64,000 nucleotides of DNA from Paraburkholderia sp. LEh10 (GTDB lineage: Bacteria; Pseudomonadota; Gammaproteobacteria; Burkholderiales; Burkholderiaceae), in NCBI RefSeq assembly GCF_017814945.1, contig NZ_JAGIPX010000006.1:1-64000 (forward strand), read 5' to 3'. The notes beneath the pieces are model-generated. The model saw only the letters and a list, made by a program, of their open reading frames with translations. It made no database searches and was not told the origin of the DNA. Of the stretch, positions 47,721-57,110 are shown one piece after another; within the stretch, counting starts at the first letter, position 1; every line of letters starts with the position of its first letter. Both the position numbers and the translations under genes were made by a program.

Positions 47721-47823
47721 GCACCCGAGGCGCTACAAATGCTTACAAAGCAGGCGCCTCTCCGTGTGCACCGCCGTCGTCGTCGCGACGTTATTGCTGG
47801 CACATTCCCAGTGGAGGTCGCAA

Positions 47824-48543
47824 ATGAACGACACGAACAGCATCGCGGGACGCAGCCGCATTCATCCGTTGATCGCGGGCGCAGCTGTGTCCGTCATCCT
47901 CGCCTGTGCGACAGGCGTCGCAGCGATGACAGGTATCCTTCCCCTATCACATGCGGTGCCGCCGCCCACCGCGCAGATCGCGGCAGCCAATGCGCAGCCT
48001 GCGAGCTTGCCACAGGCGGCACAACAACCCAATCCTGCTCAACCCGCTGTCGAACCGGCGGCCCAGGCTTATGCGCCACAGACGGAACCTGCTGCTCCGC
48101 CGCGCGTTCATCATGCACACAAGCCGCACGTCGCACCCGCTCCGCAGTACGCCAACGGCGACTACTCGCAGACGCCTTCGCAACCCTCCGGCGCACGCCA
48201 GGTTGCCGCCGATCCGTACGCCGGTGAAGTCGTCGCGATTACGCCGGTTCAAACGTCCGAGCCGACGACCGGCCTTGGCGCAGTCGGCGGCGCTGTTGCG
48301 GGCGGACTCATCGGCAATCAGATCGGCGGTGGGCGCGGCCGCATTCTTGCTACGGTCGCAGGCGCCGTCGGCGGCGGTCTCGCGGGTAACGGTATCGAGC
48401 ATGCGGTACGCAAGCAGACCAGTTATCAGGTGCAGGTCCGCATGGAAGACGGCAGCTACCGCAATTTCAGCTATTCGACGCAGCCGCCCGTACAGATTGG
48501 GCAGCGCGTTCATGTGTCGGGCGATACGTTGACGGCTTCGTGA
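47824..48543 (+). CDS. Glycine-zipper 2TM envelope protein
   Basis: 239 residues. One N-terminal membrane segment (LIAGAAVSVILACATGVAA), a long Pro/Ala/Gln-rich periplasmic linker (about 45-140), then a glycine-zipper domain (AVGGAVAGGLIGNQIGGG and VAGAVGGGLAGNGIE) and a small C-terminal beta domain like SlyB/Rcp proteins. It is probably inner-membrane-anchored in the envelope. GGAGG lies six bases before ATG at 47824. It begins directly after the dehydrogenase remnant, which may have brought or disrupted its promoter. Confidence 0.85.
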   Translation: MNDTNSIAGRSRIHPLIAGAAVSVILACATGVAAMTGILPLSHAVPPPTAQIAAANAQPASLPQAAQQPNPAQPAVEPAAQAYAPQTEPAAPPRVHHAHKPHVAPAPQYANGDYSQTPSQPSGARQVAADPYAGEVVAITPVQTSEPTTGLGAVGGAVAGGLIGNQIGGGRGRILATVAGAVGGGLAGNGIEHAVRKQTSYQVQVRMEDGSYRNFSYSTQPPVQIGQRVHVSGDTLTAS

Positions 48544-48785
48544 CCGATGACGTTGGCTTTGGCTTCTCGCAGACGCCACCGGTGTGCCCAGTGTCAAAGA
48601 CGTGGTGCTCGTTCGAGTCCGGGCAAAACATGCACGGCCATCGTAGGTGCAGTCCGTTATTGCAGGCAATCCGGTGGCATGCGACATTTTCCTGGGCACG
48701 TCCCAGTCGGCTCGACGGAGCCACTTACACCGCGAGCGCTCCGCAGGGGCGGAGCCTCGTTAGGACTGTCGAGTGCCGGGGCTCT

Positions 48786-49094
48786 TCATTCAGGGTTGAC
48801 GTCGTTATGCTTTCCGTGCTTCCAGCGGTCGACAATGACTGTCGCAAACAAGCCGGCCTTGGTGAACGGATCGTCCGCGATAAATCGCTCTGCCTCCTCC
48901 CATCCCTCGGCGTCCAAAATGAGGAAGCTCCCAGTCATATCTTCATCGCCAGTGCCAGCTCCCGCGCCGAGCGTCGGTCCGCCCACCACGATGCTCGCCG
49001 CGTAAGGTCCGAGATATTCGAGATGCGCAGCATAGTTCGCAATCCGGATCGGCAGGCTGCCGGGCTTATCCTTGCGATAAATGAGAAATAGCAT
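48786..49094 (-). CDS. YciI-like protein
   Basis: 102 residues of the YciI/dimeric alpha-beta-barrel family: MLFLIYRKDK start, HLEYLGPY, GSFLILDAEGWEEAERFIADDPF and FATVIVDRW. Members include small hydrolases and dehydrochlorinase-like enzymes such as the TftG type. One of three YciI-like genes in this window, all close to oxidoreductases of an aromatic or organic acid route. No clear ribosome site was judged. Confidence 0.85.
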   Translation of the reverse strand: MLFLIYRKDKPGSLPIRIANYAAHLEYLGPYAASIVVGGPTLGAGAGTGDEDMTGSFLILDAEGWEEAERFIADDPFTKAGLFATVIVDRWKHGKHNDVNPE

Positions 49095-49145
49095 GTCTCT
49101 TCCTTGCTTCGTTTCGCTCCACGATTTCGCGGAACAATCAATTTG

Positions 49146-49173
49146 AAAAAAGCCTGCCGCAAGGCTGCGGCAG
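49146..49173 (-). terminator. Factor-independent terminator after ABM gene
   Basis: On the minus strand CTGCCGCA, loop GCCT, TGCGGCAG is followed within two bases by GC and then six T. This 8-bp perfect stem with a T-run lies about 120 bases after the ABM gene stop (49294) and before the YciI gene, which therefore needs its own promoter. Confidence 0.7.
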
Positions 49174-49293
49174 CACCCATCGGCGTCACAAAATCACCTG
49201 CTATAACGTCCCGCGAACGGACGGACTGCCCAAATTGTTCGCCGAGACGGCGACTTTTCGCGACCTGGCGCCACAGCGCCTTGAATCTGCGCA

Positions 49294-49617
49294 TCACTTG
49301 GTGCTTTTGACATAATCGCGTACGGGTTCGAGGAACTCCAGCGTGCGCGTGCGCTTGAGCAACGTCGGCAACGCAGCTTCGTATTCGCGCCGATATGGCG
49401 CCTTCAGGTGATGAGATTGGAAATGCTCGCGGCTGCAGGCCCATGTTTCATAGAGAACGAGCGTGTCCGGATCATCCACTGACCGGTGCAGATAGGTGTT
49501 GATGAAGTCAGGCTCCTCGGCCATCCTCTCCAGGACCGCGATAAGCTTGCTTTCGAGCTCTTCGCGATGCTCCGGCTTGCCGGGCAGATGAACGATGAAC
49601 GAAGTTTTGTCACTCAT
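49294..49617 (-). CDS. Antibiotic biosynthesis monooxygenase (ABM) domain protein
   Basis: 107 residues, ferredoxin-like ABM fold: SFIVHLPGKPEHREELE, HRSVDDPDTLVLYETW, HFQSHHLKAPY. ABM proteins act as cofactor-free quinol monooxygenases (YgiN type) or heme degraders. It resembles the ABM protein at 63134, sharing the HRSVDDP block. A quinol oxidation role fits the hydroquinone and hydroxyquinol enzymes nearby but is inference. Confidence 0.85.
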   Translation of the reverse strand: MSDKTSFIVHLPGKPEHREELESKLIAVLERMAEEPDFINTYLHRSVDDPDTLVLYETWACSREHFQSHHLKAPYRREYEAALPTLLKRTRTLEFLEPVRDYVKSTK

Positions 49618-50274
49618 GGCATTGCTCCTTGAAATGTGATGGCGCGCCTTGGGTTTCCATCCAGATGTATTCAGGCGCTAAGGTTGTACGGCTGTCCTAG
49701 GGGGACCGAATACCGCCAGAGACACCGCCGTAGTTCTGGCGAGGTGTAGACAGCGAATGGGCCGCCAATCACTCGTGGAGCCCAACCAACACCACCCCGT
49801 TTCCGGCCGAGCGTCTTCCACACGCGCAATGGATTCCGCGCCGTAATGATTGAAGCGCCGCAAGGTCGCGTCTCCCATACGATTACTGTAGGCTGAAGTC
49901 CTACTGGGAAAAATGCGTCGCAAGAAGAAGATATTTCCACTGTACGGACGAATCGACCTTGCAAGGCGCGGAGCGCTTGGGCCGCAACAGCCATTGGTAG
50001 AGCCGATAACACTCGTTCGATATTCTCGAACGTCCTCGGTAAGAGCTTGGAACGTCAAACGAGACCCAGCGGTTCATAGTTTCTCCACGCCTTGATCATC
50101 TTCGACCAAGCTTCACAGGACACACACCATGAATCGCTTCAACAGCCTGAGCGCCACCCGGCGTCGCCATTGTCTGCACAGCGGCTATGGCCAAACAGGC
50201 ACAGTCGGTAGCACGCGGAGCAGGCAGCGTCATTGGTCAGTTCACGCGGGCCGTTTCAAGCAAACACCTCGCGC
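49618..50274. other. Gene-free stretch
   Basis: About 650 bases between the ABM gene start and the porin stop. No supported reading frame. The right end may hold porin transcript termination. Confidence 0.4.
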
Positions 50275-51342
50275 TTAAAAGTAGTGCATGACGCCGAAGT
50301 ACCCGCCCTGTTGGTGGTGCCCGGCAAGAGGGGGTTGATCCGCGGTTTCGACCGGAAACGCAGCACTGCCACCGTTGAACATCGCGCCGAACGTTCCGTA
50401 GAACGAGGTGCGTTTCGAGATGTAGTAGTCGGCGCCGACGACGCCGAGGGTGCCACTACCGCCTCCGTTATTAACGTTCGCGTGGAAGACACCGGCCCGC
50501 AAGAGGAGTGCTGCCGAGGCTTGCCAATTCACACCAATCCATTCCTGCTGGCTGCGAGTAGATGCAGTGGGATTGTTGGCCTCGGCAATCGTGTCGTGTC
50601 CCGACGAAACCAACTGCTCAAAGCCGCCCAGGATCTTGATCTGCTCCCAAGTAAAGGTTCCACCAACCATGTACTCGCGGGAAGCGCTATACAGGCTGGA
50701 AAACTTTCCGTTCGCGTCACGAATCTCTTCGTAGACGCCGCGCAAGTTCAACCCGCCGGCCGTATAGCTCGCACTGGCGCTCATCTGTCGGCTACCGCGA
50801 TAGTTGCCAGCCTCATTGCCGAAGCCATATTGCCCGCGGAACTCCAGCCCACCGTATTTGAGAGAGTTGTATGTGACGGTATTCGCACGCGAGCCCCAGG
50901 AGCGCCCGTACACCAACGTCGCGATACCAATGGACTGTTCGCCGAGCGGGTCGAGGTAGAAGCCAGTTTCGTCAGTCAAGCTCATGGCGCGTCCTACCCA
51001 CAAGGAACCGAACCTGTCGCTCGCCAGACCGACATAGGCATAGCGGTTAAACAAGCTGTCTCCGGGTAGTTGGCCCGTGCCAGCCGAAAACATGCTTTCC
51101 AGGTTGAATACTGCGTGAAGGCCGCCGCCCAAATCCTCCGAGCCCTTTAGCCCCCACCAGCTAATGCCGTACTGGTTACTCCCGAATCTGTACACGTTTT
51201 TGGACTGTGCGCTTGCCGTCGCCACGTTGCTGACGAAGTCGAATCCAGACCCTACGCGTCCGTACAGTGTCACACTGCTTTGCGCGTGAGCCGAACATAT
51301 ACCGGCCGCAAACAACGCAGCGAAGCGCATCAATCGTTTCAC
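50275..51342 (-). CDS. Outer membrane porin (Gram-negative porin type)
   Basis: 355 residues. Signal peptide cleaved near CSAHA/QSSVTLYG, sixteen-strand porin pattern with alternating residues, GSRANTVTYNS and the C-terminal aromatic (GVMHYF) needed for outer membrane assembly. Typical of Burkholderiaceae OpcP/Omp38-like porins. Its place among catabolic genes suggests uptake of an aromatic or organic acid substrate. Complete, unlike the porin fragment at 45755. Confidence 0.92.
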   Translation of the reverse strand: MKRLMRFAALFAAGICSAHAQSSVTLYGRVGSGFDFVSNVATASAQSKNVYRFGSNQYGISWWGLKGSEDLGGGLHAVFNLESMFSAGTGQLPGDSLFNRYAYVGLASDRFGSLWVGRAMSLTDETGFYLDPLGEQSIGIATLVYGRSWGSRANTVTYNSLKYGGLEFRGQYGFGNEAGNYRGSRQMSASASYTAGGLNLRGVYEEIRDANGKFSSLYSASREYMVGGTFTWEQIKILGGFEQLVSSGHDTIAEANNPTASTRSQQEWIGVNWQASAALLLRAGVFHANVNNGGGSGTLGVVGADYYISKRTSFYGTFGAMFNGGSAAFPVETADQPPLAGHHQQGGYFGVMHYF

Positions 51343-51539
51343 TTAGGTATCCTTATATTAATCGATGTGTTTTTCCAAGCTACCTTGTTATTCACAGTGG
51401 GCTTTCTACGCTGCGAAGATCGACATGAAGCAATTGCTGTTTTTTATTTTGGAAGCAATCGCCCGAAATCGCCTTCACGGCTCTTTCGGAAAAACGATGC
51501 CGACATATCCGAGAGGGTTGGACTGCGTGAATCAACACG

Positions 51540-51559
51540 CGGCTGCCTCGCGGCAGCCG
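51540..51559 (-). terminator. Stem-loop after YciI-like gene
   Basis: CGGCTGCC, loop TCGC, GGCAGCCG: a perfect 8-bp stem starting six bases after the YciI-like gene stop. There is no T-run, so termination would need help. Position is convincing, mechanism less so. Confidence 0.45.
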
Positions 51560-51564
51560 TCATG

Positions 51565-51849
51565 TCAACGATTGTCGACGCGCTTCAAGAACGGACGAAT
51601 CTCGACGCTGCGCCAAATGCCGGCCTTATTGAACGGATCATCCCGGTTGAAATGCCTCACGGCGTCGAGATCGTCGCTTTCGTACAGAAAGAAGCTGCCG
51701 ATCATCGTCTGACCATCTTCGTCGAGGAGCGGGCCCGAGATGATGGTCGCGATCGGCGAAGTCGCCAGATATGCCTTATGCGCTTCGTAATATTCGCGGC
51801 GCTTGTCGACCATTCCTTCGTGATCCAGGCAATAGACAGTGAAATGCAT
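51565..51849 (-). CDS. YciI-like protein
   Basis: 94 residues from ATG at 51849 (GGAGCGAG upstream). Dimeric alpha-beta-barrel pattern: FTVYCLDHEGMVDKR, YEAHKAYLAT, MIGSFFLYESDDLDAVRHF, DDPFNKAGIWRSVEI. It is downstream of the 3-hydroxyisobutyrate dehydrogenase-like gene on the same strand and probably in one transcript with it and the SDR. Function in such pathways could be a lyase or small hydrolase step. Confidence 0.83.
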   Translation of the reverse strand: MHFTVYCLDHEGMVDKRREYYEAHKAYLATSPIATIISGPLLDEDGQTMIGSFFLYESDDLDAVRHFNRDDPFNKAGIWRSVEIRPFLKRVDNR

Positions 51850-51938
51850 GTTCTCGCTCCAAATGTTTTGCGGCCGTCCGGCCACTGTTCAAGAATTTGG
51901 TAGGCTCGGCGTTGGTCGTCCCAGCCCTGTGTCGTTGC

Positions 51939-52898
51939 TCACGGATTGCTTTTATCCGCGTCGGCGATGTGCCCGGGCGCGAGCGCCGGTTCGTCGTTAA
52001 TTGCAGCCATCCACTCGAACAGCTTGATCACCGAGATGTAGTCTTCCTGCGCACCACCATGGGCAATACGGGTCTCGAACATCTGTTGTGACAGTGAACA
52101 CAGCGAGACCGGCACACTGTTTTTCCTGGCCGCAGCGAGTATCAAGCCGATATCGTTGGCAAGCAGTTCGGTGGTCATCTGCGGCGCGAATTCGCGCGCG
52201 CGCAGCAGCGGCAGTTTGTAATGCAACATGGGCGAACCGACCGGACTTGCGGCGATCACGTCGAGCATCTGCGACCAGTCGAGGCCCCCGCGACGGCCTA
52301 GTGCAAGCGCCTCACCGAGCCCGCACGCCGTCACCGCGATCAGCAGGTTGACGACGAGCTTCGCGTAACGAGCCTCCTCGGCACCGCCGACGAAGAACTG
52401 GCGGCTGCCGAACACGTCGATCAGCGGGCGCGCGTGTTCGTACACCGCGGGATCGCCGGAGACCATCAGCATCAGCGTTCCCTGTTCGGCGTGGGTTACC
52501 GTTCCTGACATCGCGACACGCAGGTAGCTGATCTGCCAGGACTCGGCGGCCCGCGCAACCTCTGCAGAGACGGCGGGCGAAACCGTGCTCGTATCGATGA
52601 ACACCGCGCCCTGTCGCGCGTTGGAGAGCAAGCCCTGCTCGCCGATCGAAATTGCTCGCAGCGCATCGTCGCCAGGGACGGTCGACACGATGATGTCGGC
52701 GTTGCGTATTGCTTCCGCGACCGAATAGGCGGGTAACGCGCCGAGGGCCACGATTTCAGCAAGACACGCCGGGTCCGTGTCAAAGGCCGTCACGCGATAG
52801 CCTGCTGCGATCGCGCGGGCGCAGAGCCGCCGGCCCATTGTTCCTACACCGATCCACGCGATGCGCGATTGTGGATCCAGTTGCGCAGGCTCGGTCAC
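51939..52898 (-). CDS. NAD(P)-dependent beta-hydroxyacid dehydrogenase (HIBADH family)
   Basis: 319 residues. Rossmann motif WIGVGTMGRRL, IVSTVPGDDA loop, substrate-binding region MSGTVTHAEQGTL and catalytic Lys in RYAKLVVNLL. Related to 3-hydroxyisobutyrate and tartronate semialdehyde dehydrogenases. Overlaps the SDR stop by four bases (ATGA), so the two are co-translated. A second member of the family lies at 55318; the two differ enough to have separate substrates. Confidence 0.88.
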   Translation of the reverse strand: MTEPAQLDPQSRIAWIGVGTMGRRLCARAIAAGYRVTAFDTDPACLAEIVALGALPAYSVAEAIRNADIIVSTVPGDDALRAISIGEQGLLSNARQGAVFIDTSTVSPAVSAEVARAAESWQISYLRVAMSGTVTHAEQGTLMLMVSGDPAVYEHARPLIDVFGSRQFFVGGAEEARYAKLVVNLLIAVTACGLGEALALGRRGGLDWSQMLDVIAASPVGSPMLHYKLPLLRAREFAPQMTTELLANDIGLILAAARKNSVPVSLCSLSQQMFETRIAHGGAQEDYISVIKLFEWMAAINDEPALAPGHIADADKSNP

Positions 52899-53677
52899 AC
52901 CAGCACCATCCCGCCATCGATTGCAACGATCTGCCCGGTCATGTAGTCAGAATCACTCGATGCCAGGAACAGCGCCGTACCGGCCACCTCGTCGGCCTGG
53001 GCGGGCCGGCCAAGCAGGATTGCCGAAGAGAACGACTCGATGGCCTCGCCGGGCTTCGAGCTGGAGCCGATTGCCATTAGATCCTTGTCGAGCGTTTCCC
53101 ACAGCGGCGTGGCAACCACGCCGGGCGCGAAGCCATTCACCGTGATCCGATGCTGTGCAAGCGCTCGCGCGCCAGCCTGAATCAATGCCACGACCGCGAA
53201 CTTGCTTGCGCAGTATGGCGCGAAATCGGGGTAGCCCTGCCGGCTGGCGATCGATGCCGTATTGACGATCTTGCCGCCATGCCCCTGTTTGATCATGACC
53301 TTGGCCGCTTCCTGCATACCGATCAGCACGCCGAGCGCGTTCACTCTGAGTACCGCGTTCCAGTTTTCCTCAGTCACTTCAAGAAAGGGCATGGGCTTGT
53401 TAAAACCCGCGTTGTTGAACATCAGATCGAGCTTGCTGTATCGCTCGGTCGTTCGCGCGATGGCTGCGCGAACCTGCTCGCGATCCGCTACATCGGTCTG
53501 TGCGGCGAGCGCCTCGCCGCCATCGTCGCGGATCCGCTGCGCCGCCGACTCAGCCAGATCGCGATTCAGATCCGCAATCGTCACGCACGCCCCCTCGCGC
53601 GCCAGCCGCTGCGCGATCGCGAGGCCGATACCCTGAGCTCCGCCCGTCACTACTGCTACTTTTTCCTTAAGTCTCAT
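52895..53677 (-). CDS. Short-chain dehydrogenase/reductase (SDR)
   Basis: 260-residue classical SDR: TGGAQGIG at about 11-18, D36 for NAD preference, NNAG, catalytic YCASK and the C-terminal IDGGMVLV. The long substrate loop TPLWETLDKDLMAIG is like that of sorbitol/galactitol and acetoin dehydrogenases. First gene of a minus-strand set with the HIBADH-like and YciI-like genes. Confidence 0.88.
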   Translation of the reverse strand: MRLKEKVAVVTGGAQGIGLAIAQRLAREGACVTIADLNRDLAESAAQRIRDDGGEALAAQTDVADREQVRAAIARTTERYSKLDLMFNNAGFNKPMPFLEVTEENWNAVLRVNALGVLIGMQEAAKVMIKQGHGGKIVNTASIASRQGYPDFAPYCASKFAVVALIQAGARALAQHRITVNGFAPGVVATPLWETLDKDLMAIGSSSKPGEAIESFSSAILLGRPAQADEVAGTALFLASSDSDYMTGQIVAIDGGMVLV

Positions 53678-53843
53678 CGCTCGCTCACTGTTAGTTTCGA
53701 CTCCGTGCGCTAAGTAAATACTGCGCCCCGATCACCCTATTCCACAGGCCTACAGTACTCGCCAATCAACCGAAAGTCGCCTGTTCGAGTGCCACCCGCA
53801 TGGGCCCGCAGCCTCAGGCCGCGAGATGCCAGTTGAGATGCCA

Positions 53844-54167
53844 CTAGCGCGTTGCCGCGCCCGTTTGGCGGACCGTCAACGCACTCATCGAGTAATCCCA
53901 GCGCTTGATCTTTACTTCCTTGAACAGTCCCGCCAGGGTGAATGGATCATGCGCGACGAAATCGCCAACATCCTTGAGGTCGTCAGACGAAATGATCATA
54001 ACGGCGCCGTTCACATTGCCCGCCTCATAATCGAGCGTCGCTCCGCCGTGAAGTACCTCCACCCTCGTCTGTTCGACGAGGTAGCGCAGGTGTGCATTCA
54101 ACGTCCGCTCGCGGAGTGACAGAAGATCGGGCTTGTCTTCGAATATCAGTACATAGAGGCGGCTCAT
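53844..54167 (-). CDS. YciI-like protein
   Basis: 107 residues from ATG at 54167 (AAGGA upstream). LYVLIFEDKPDLLSLRERTL, HLRYLVEQ, MIISSDDLKDVGDFVAHDPF and FKEVKIKRWDY fit the YciI fold. Third YciI-like gene of the window. Divergent from the LysR gene at 54413 and upstream of the SDR operon, so it may be controlled by that regulator. Confidence 0.8.
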   Translation of the reverse strand: MSRLYVLIFEDKPDLLSLRERTLNAHLRYLVEQTRVEVLHGGATLDYEAGNVNGAVMIISSDDLKDVGDFVAHDPFTLAGLFKEVKIKRWDYSMSALTVRQTGAATR

Positions 54168-54412
54168 GAGGCTTGTCCTTCTCGCGACATATTTGATCGT
54201 GACTCCACGATATCTTTTACGCGCTCGAACAAAAAGTGCAAAAAATGGCACCGACTGATCAATAAATTAAATGTATAGTGGACGCGAATGCACGCATCGG
54301 AGCGCAACCGAGGGATTGCCCGAAGTGCGCGAGAGCGGATGCTGTCGCCTCGCCGTTCGGAGCGGATAATCGTTCTGGTAACCCGATTGAAACATTCCAC
54401 GAGGATGATCAA

Positions 54413-55321
54413 TTGTCGACTCCCCGCACCTCGCTTGAAGAATGGGCCGTGCTCAGCGCGGTCGCCGAAGAAGGGAGTTTCGCGCGCGCCGGCGTCAAGC
54501 TAAGCCGAAGCCAGAGTTCGATCAGCTATATGCTTACGAAGCTGCAGGAACGCCTCGGCGTCGAGTTGCTTCAAATCGAAGGACGGCGCTCGGTATTGAC
54601 GACGGAAGGCCGAGTACTACTCGGCATGGCGCGCGAGATATTGGTAGACGCACATCGGCTGGAGGCTGTCGCGCGGCATCTTTCGGCTGGTTGGGAAGCC
54701 GAAGTGCGCCTGCTGGTGGATGGCGTGTTTCCCACCAATCTATTGCTTCAGGCGCTCAGCCGGTTTCGCAGCGAAGTGCCGCATACGCAACTGCGCATCG
54801 AAGAAAGGGCAAGCGACAGCGTGGATCGAGCGCAGTCGGGCGAAGCCGACATCGTGGTCAGCGCGGACGAGTCGCATCGCAATATCGGCGAGCCGTTGAT
54901 GCAACTGGACTTCGTGGCCGTTTCGCACCCCGCGCATGCGCTGCAGACACTGGGACGGCCGATACAGGACAGGGATTTGTCCGATCATACCCAGATCGTC
55001 ACGACCGACACGGATTCGCTGTTCCTGAAGCAAGAAGAGCGCGCGAATCGCACGCCGCAGTGGACCGTTCAGAATATTCACACTTCGATCGCAGCCGTAG
55101 TGCAGGGCCTCGGTTTCGCCTGGATGCCCCAGCACGTGGTCCAGCCGCTCGTCGATCAGGGCAAGCTCAGGCTGCTGCAATTGCCTCAAGGCAACCGCCG
55201 TACGGTGCAAATTTATATGCGATTCACCAATCCGGAAATCGCCGGGCCTGCGACCCGCGCGTTGGGGACCATGCTGCGCGACGCCGCCGCTGCGGGCGGC
55301 ACACGCCGTACTACGGGCTAG
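54413..55321 (+). CDS. LysR-family transcriptional regulator (TTG start)
   Basis: 302 residues from TTG at 54413, seven bases after GAGGA. The in-frame extension back to 54278 lacks homology. Helix-turn-helix LEEWAVLSAVAEEGSFARAG, effector domain with VRLLVDGVFPTNLLLQAL. Divergent from the YciI-like gene. Its stop codon shares the palindrome CTAG with the stop of the convergent dehydrogenase at 55318. Confidence 0.86.
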   Translation: MSTPRTSLEEWAVLSAVAEEGSFARAGVKLSRSQSSISYMLTKLQERLGVELLQIEGRRSVLTTEGRVLLGMAREILVDAHRLEAVARHLSAGWEAEVRLLVDGVFPTNLLLQALSRFRSEVPHTQLRIEERASDSVDRAQSGEADIVVSADESHRNIGEPLMQLDFVAVSHPAHALQTLGRPIQDRDLSDHTQIVTTDTDSLFLKQEERANRTPQWTVQNIHTSIAAVVQGLGFAWMPQHVVQPLVDQGKLRLLQLPQGNRRTVQIYMRFTNPEIAGPATRALGTMLRDAAAAGGTRRTTG

Positions 55322-56220
55322 TCGAGTTGTGAGTCGGCTTCGATGGCGCGCAGAATCGAAAAGAAATCGAGTTCCGCGCCGTCGCCGCCCGCGTAGGCCG
55401 CGAACTTGTTTTTCACCAGCGTTGCCGCTTCCATTCGCACACCGGCGCGCTCGCCCGCGTCGACCACGAGAGACATATCCTTCAGCATCTGCGTGGAAGA
55501 AAACGCCGGTGAGAAATCACGCTGCCTGAGCGATTCGAGCTTGTATTTGATCAGCGGCGATGCCACGACGCTGTCGCCGATGACATCCAGCATCTGCTTC
55601 CAGTCGAGCCCGCCCTTGCGGCCGAGCGTCAGGGCCTCGCCAAGCAGCACGGCCGTCGACCCGACGAGATGGTTGATGGCGAGCTTGAGATATCGCGCCT
55701 CCTGGTCACCGCCCACGTAGTACTGTTTCGATGAGAGGGTGTCGAATACCGGTTTCACGATCGAATAGGCTTGCGTGGGACCAGATGCGAATACCGTCAA
55801 CTGCGCCGTTTCAGCAAGCACAGTGCTGCCCGACACGGGGGCTGCGACGTAGTGCACGCCGCGCGAGCGCGCCGCGTCGCGCACGGTTTCGGACGCCCTC
55901 GGCGAAACCGTGCTCATATCAACATACACCGTGCCGGCGCGCGCCGCCGCAATGACGCCGTCCTCACCGAGCGCGATTGCCTTGAGTGCGGCGTCGTCGG
56001 GAATGATCGAAAAGATTACGTCGACCGCGCCCGCCAGGTCGCGCACGCTCGGCGCGACATGCGCGCCTTTCGCGGCCTGTTCGCCGCAGCGCGCCTGATT
56101 GATATCGAACACGGTCACGTCAAAGCCGCCCTTCAGCAAGTTGTCGGTGATCGGTACGCCCATCTTGCCGAGGCCGATCCAGCCCACTTTTAGGCCGGTG
56201 TGAGTCATTGGATTGCTCAT
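55318..56220 (-). CDS. NAD(P)-dependent beta-hydroxyacid dehydrogenase (HIBADH family)
   Basis: 300 residues. Rossmann motif WIGLGKMGVPI, VIFSIIPDDAAL, substrate segment APVSGSTVLAETAQL and catalytic Lys in RYLKLAINHL. Family members oxidise 3-hydroxyisobutyrate, tartronate semialdehyde or similar acids. Monocistronic, convergent with the LysR gene with stops overlapping in CTAG. Confidence 0.88.
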   Translation of the reverse strand: MSNPMTHTGLKVGWIGLGKMGVPITDNLLKGGFDVTVFDINQARCGEQAAKGAHVAPSVRDLAGAVDVIFSIIPDDAALKAIALGEDGVIAAARAGTVYVDMSTVSPRASETVRDAARSRGVHYVAAPVSGSTVLAETAQLTVFASGPTQAYSIVKPVFDTLSSKQYYVGGDQEARYLKLAINHLVGSTAVLLGEALTLGRKGGLDWKQMLDVIGDSVVASPLIKYKLESLRQRDFSPAFSSTQMLKDMSLVVDAGERAGVRMEAATLVKNKFAAYAGGDGAELDFFSILRAIEADSQLD

Positions 56221-57110
56221 AAATCATTCCTCTTCGAGGCAGTGATGCCCTGGTTCACTGCGGGTTGGTAAGAATTTTCAGCTTGAACACCTATTTGGTT
56301 GTCCACGCCGCGCGAGATCAAATCGTGAATGTCCACAGCGCTGCTTCGCGTCGTCGTGGTTCGCGATGGTGATCATCACCTGCTTGTTCTTGCCCACGTT
56401 CTCGGAGACTTAGTCCCGCATTCGAAAATGCCGATCACACAAGGCGGCCCCTTCTTGGGCGAATGCGTGCGAACTGGCCGCAATCGAGAGAGTGAGCAAA
56501 GCCCATTTAGCGTACCGTGCGAAGCGGTTCAGGATTTTCATGTTTCGTCTCCGTGGATCCGTGCTATCGGTCCGACTGCCCGCAGGCGAGGTCCTTCCGA
56601 CGTGGGTTATTTCGTGGCCACGATATCTTCAAAGACAATGAACAAAAAGCTCAAAGAATCGCCGTTATCGTGTGGATTTTTCGATGGGTCCGTGCCTGAA
56701 GGCTGTTTCTGTGGGCGCGCGCAAAGGATTGTCCTGAGGTCGGTTCACTCGCGGCCGCCGCGCGCATTGCAAGTGCCCCCTGCGTTCAAGAAAGTCGGTC
56801 AATGCAATCGGCTTATTCGATGATTTGATGACTCAAGGCAGGCGCGAATTCTGGGGCACCGATCCGGAGATGAAAACCGTTGCGCGGTTATCGTTGTGCC
56901 GTTGGACCGGACGGCTCACCGAGCGCAGCACCATGCCAGGCGCAAGCACGGCGACCGCGACGAGCGCCTCCACACCCTTTCCCTGATTACCTGCGTGTCT
57001 GATCACAGGACGCGAACGCCGACGACTGCGGTGTTGCTTTGGAAGGGCCTATGATCAGTCTCTAGCGACACGCGTCGATGGCTAGCCGGATCGGCGATCG
57101 GTTACGAGCC
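56221..57110. other. Gene-poor stretch with an exported-protein remnant
   Basis: About 890 bases between the dehydrogenase start and the maleylacetate reductase stop. It contains the signal peptide remnant at 56410-56541 and, right of it, a segment also found at 63.7-63.85 kb. Longer frames on the plus strand here have no family similarity. Confidence 0.5.
56410..56541 (-). pseudogene. Signal peptide remnant of an exported protein, copy 1
   Basis: 43 codons from ATG at 56541, preceded by GGAGA. A good signal peptide (AKWALLTLSIAASSHAFA) is followed after about ten residues by an early stop at 56410. The upstream 110 bases match the region before a second damaged copy at 63611. The parent protein cannot be named. 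Retention of the signal peptide with loss of the mature part suggests deletion. Confidence 0.55.

Noticed and set aside
56329..56823. 164-codon plus-strand frame in the intergenic region
   Set aside because: No family similarity; it lies across the damaged minus-strand signal peptide remnant.
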